Below are positions 6,236-7,501 of a stretch of 7,501 nt of DNA, piece by piece. The DNA comes from Nocardioides sp. Lineage in GTDB: Bacteria > Actinomycetota > Actinomycetes > Propionibacteriales > Nocardioidaceae. The position numbers were made by a program, and so were the translations under genes. The DNA lies in the NCBI GenBank assembly GCA_023252065.1, contig JAHEXO010000092.1, forward strand, positions 1 to 7,501. Reading direction: 5' to 3'. How positions within the stretch are numbered: position 1 is the first letter of the stretch; each line of letters starts with the position of its first letter. The notes below the pieces were generated by a model. That model ran no database searches. It saw only the letters and a list, made by a program, of their open reading frames with translations, and was not told where the DNA came from.

Positions 6236-7335
6236 CGCTCACCGAGCGCCTGCGACGTATCGGCTTCGCCATGCTCGCCCCGCTGATCGCGGTCGCGATC
6301 GCCATGCTCGCCACCAGCTTGGTCATCGTGCTCACCAACAGCGGGTCGGGCGTCAGCGACTTCTGGCGGATCATCTTCACCAAGCCGGACAACCGCATCA
6401 TCATCAACATCGTCAACCAGTCCGGGATGATCTACCTCTCCGCTGCCGCGGCCGCGATCGGCTTCCGGATGGGGCTGTTCAACATCGGTGTCGAGGGCCA
6501 GTACACGCTGGCGTCCTACGTCGCCGCCACCTTCGCCGGAGCGGCCCTCCTGCCCGGCTTCCTCAACGTCTTCGCCACCTTGATCGTCGCGATCATCGTG
6601 GGTGCCCTGTGGGCGGGCATCGCAGGCCTGCTGCGCACGACGCGCGGCGTGAGCGAGGTGATCTCGACGATCATGCTGAACGCGATCGCGGGCATTCTCG
6701 TCGGCTACCTGCTCGACCGCTACGGCATCCACGGCGGCAACTCGGTGCGCACGAAGAACATCCCCTCGTCGTCCCACGTGCCCGGCTGGAGCCCGCTGGG
6801 CGCCGACGCCGGTCCGATCTGGGGGCTGACCATCCTGGCGGTCCTGGTCGGCATCGGCTTCTGGGTGCTGCTCAACCGCACCCGCTTCGGCTTCGACCTG
6901 CGGGCCACCGGCGCGTCACAGACCGCGGCGGTCGCCTCGGGCATCAAGGTCAACCGGATGGTGCTCGCCTCGATGCTGCTGTCCGGCGGCATCGCCGGCC
7001 TGATCTGGATGCCGGCCTTCTTCGGCGCGGCCTACAGCTACGGCACGACGTTCCAGGCGGGCCTGGGCTTCACCGGCATCGCGGTCGCGCTGCTCGGTCG
7101 CAACCAGCCGGTCGGGATGATCTTCGGCGCGGTGCTGTTCGCGTTCCTCACCGCGCAGTCCAACTCCCTGACCCTGCTCACCGACATCTCCGCCAGCGTC
7201 GTCCAGATCACGCAGGGTGTGGCCGTGCTCGCCGTCGTCATCGCCTACGAGCTGGTCCGGCGCTACCGGATCCGGATCGAGCAACGAGCAGTGGCCCAGG
7301 CGCCCGCTCCGACCGAGGCGGAGGTGGCGGCATGA
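6232..7335 (+). CDS. Nucleoside ABC importer permease 1 (NupP/YufP-like, BPD_transp_2 family)
   Basis: This 367-residue integral membrane protein forms half of the translocation channel in the cytoplasmic membrane. I count about nine hydrophobic stretches, the clearest near residues 13-35, 64-79, 110-134, 143-163, 195-215, 242-262, 277-312 (probably two) and 325-343. Family marks are GLFNIGVEGQ (81-90) after the second segment and the cytoplasmic loop RGVSEVISTIMLNAIAG (138-154), the expected contact with the ATPase. The tail after 345 is hydrophilic, ending in an Ala/Pro/Glu run. The GTG start lies in a GTGA overlap with the ATPase stop and is preceded by GGGAGG at 6217-6222, so it is translated with or coupled to the ATPase. 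LivH/RbsC permeases belong to the same superfamily, but the BMP neighbour favours a nucleoside importer. Confidence 0.93.
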   Translation: MTLTERLRRIGFAMLAPLIAVAIAMLATSLVIVLTNSGSGVSDFWRIIFTKPDNRIIINIVNQSGMIYLSAAAAAIGFRMGLFNIGVEGQYTLASYVAATFAGAALLPGFLNVFATLIVAIIVGALWAGIAGLLRTTRGVSEVISTIMLNAIAGILVGYLLDRYGIHGGNSVRTKNIPSSSHVPGWSPLGADAGPIWGLTILAVLVGIGFWVLLNRTRFGFDLRATGASQTAAVASGIKVNRMVLASMLLSGGIAGLIWMPAFFGAAYSYGTTFQAGLGFTGIAVALLGRNQPVGMIFGAVLFAFLTAQSNSLTLLTDISASVVQITQGVAVLAVVIAYELVRRYRIRIEQRAVAQAPAPTEAEVAA

Positions 7336-7501
7336 CCACCATCGTCACCGCCAAGATGACCAGCGCCGTCTCGGGCCGCGGGAGCGGCCGGGCGCGGCCC
7401 TGGATCGTGCTGCTCGGCATGATCCTGGCGATCTCCACGGTGCGGGTCGTGACCGGCGCCCACGACATCACGTCGGCCAACACCATCCGGGCCGCGATCC
7501 T
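7332..7501 (+). CDS. Nucleoside ABC importer permease 2 (NupQ/YufQ-like), 3'-truncated by window edge
   Basis: Only the first 56 codons and two further bases are present. The ATG lies in an ATGA overlap with the previous permease stop, with GGAGG at 7320-7324 seven bases upstream; a second ATG at 7356 is possible but has no such site. A basic N-terminus (RGSGRARP, 16-23) leads into a first membrane segment (about 24-40), followed by VVTGAHDITSANTI (39-52), wording typical of the periplasmic turn after helix 1 in the second permease of BMP importers. The identification rests mainly on position: this importer type carries two different permease genes in this order. The complete protein would be expected to be around 400 residues. 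Confidence 0.85.
   Translation, partial: MTTIVTAKMTSAVSGRGSGRARPWIVLLGMILAISTVRVVTGAHDITSANTIRAAI

Noticed and set aside
1..7501. Mobile elements, CRISPR arrays, tRNA/rRNA genes, defence systems
   Set aside because: No transposase or integrase wording, no spaced repeats, no tRNA-like clover with CCA-proximal GGTTCGA loop, and no shift in codon style between genes were seen.

Overview
The window is very GC-rich, with third codon positions almost always G or C. It has tightly packed ATGA/GTGA gene overlaps, TTG starts behind strong Shine-Dalgarno sites, and TANNNT-type -10 candidates. Together with a cobalamin-dependent methylmalonyl-CoA mutase next to MeaB, this points to a high-GC actinomycete. 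Nocardioides or a relative in Propionibacteriales is my best guess, from style and protein wording only. All six genes lie on the + strand, and both ends of the window cut through genes.

Region 1 (1-2147) is a methylmalonyl-CoA module. It holds the C-terminal half of the methylmalonyl-CoA mutase large subunit (end of the substrate barrel plus the whole B12-binding domain), overlapped by 4 bases by its GTPase chaperone MeaB. Together they convert methylmalonyl-CoA to succinyl-CoA and keep the B12 cofactor loaded and active.

Region 2 (2148-3490) is an M20-family amidohydrolase whose ATG sits in the centre of a perfect 24-bp palindrome and has no ribosome binding site. It is followed by a 140-base gap with a candidate promoter, repeated GGTGTC words and a strong Shine-Dalgarno site that fixes a TTG start for the next gene.

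Region 3 (3491-7501) is a BMP/PnrA-type nucleoside ABC importer in the NupNOPQ (YufNOPQ) layout: substrate-binding lipoprotein, double-domain ATPase, first permease and the start of a second permease. The lipoprotein gene is separated from the ATPase gene by a perfect 15-bp GC hairpin, which probably trims or attenuates the message so that more lipoprotein than membrane complex is made. The last three genes overlap by 4 bases each and are probably translationally coupled.

No mobile element, CRISPR array, tRNA or rRNA is visible. The genes are ordinary household actinobacterial genes. The points worth a second look are regulatory: the palindrome over the amidohydrolase start, the intra-operon hairpin, the repeats around the lipoprotein promoter, and the split-competence ATP sites of the ATPase. 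I see no evidence of a previously undescribed multi-gene system.
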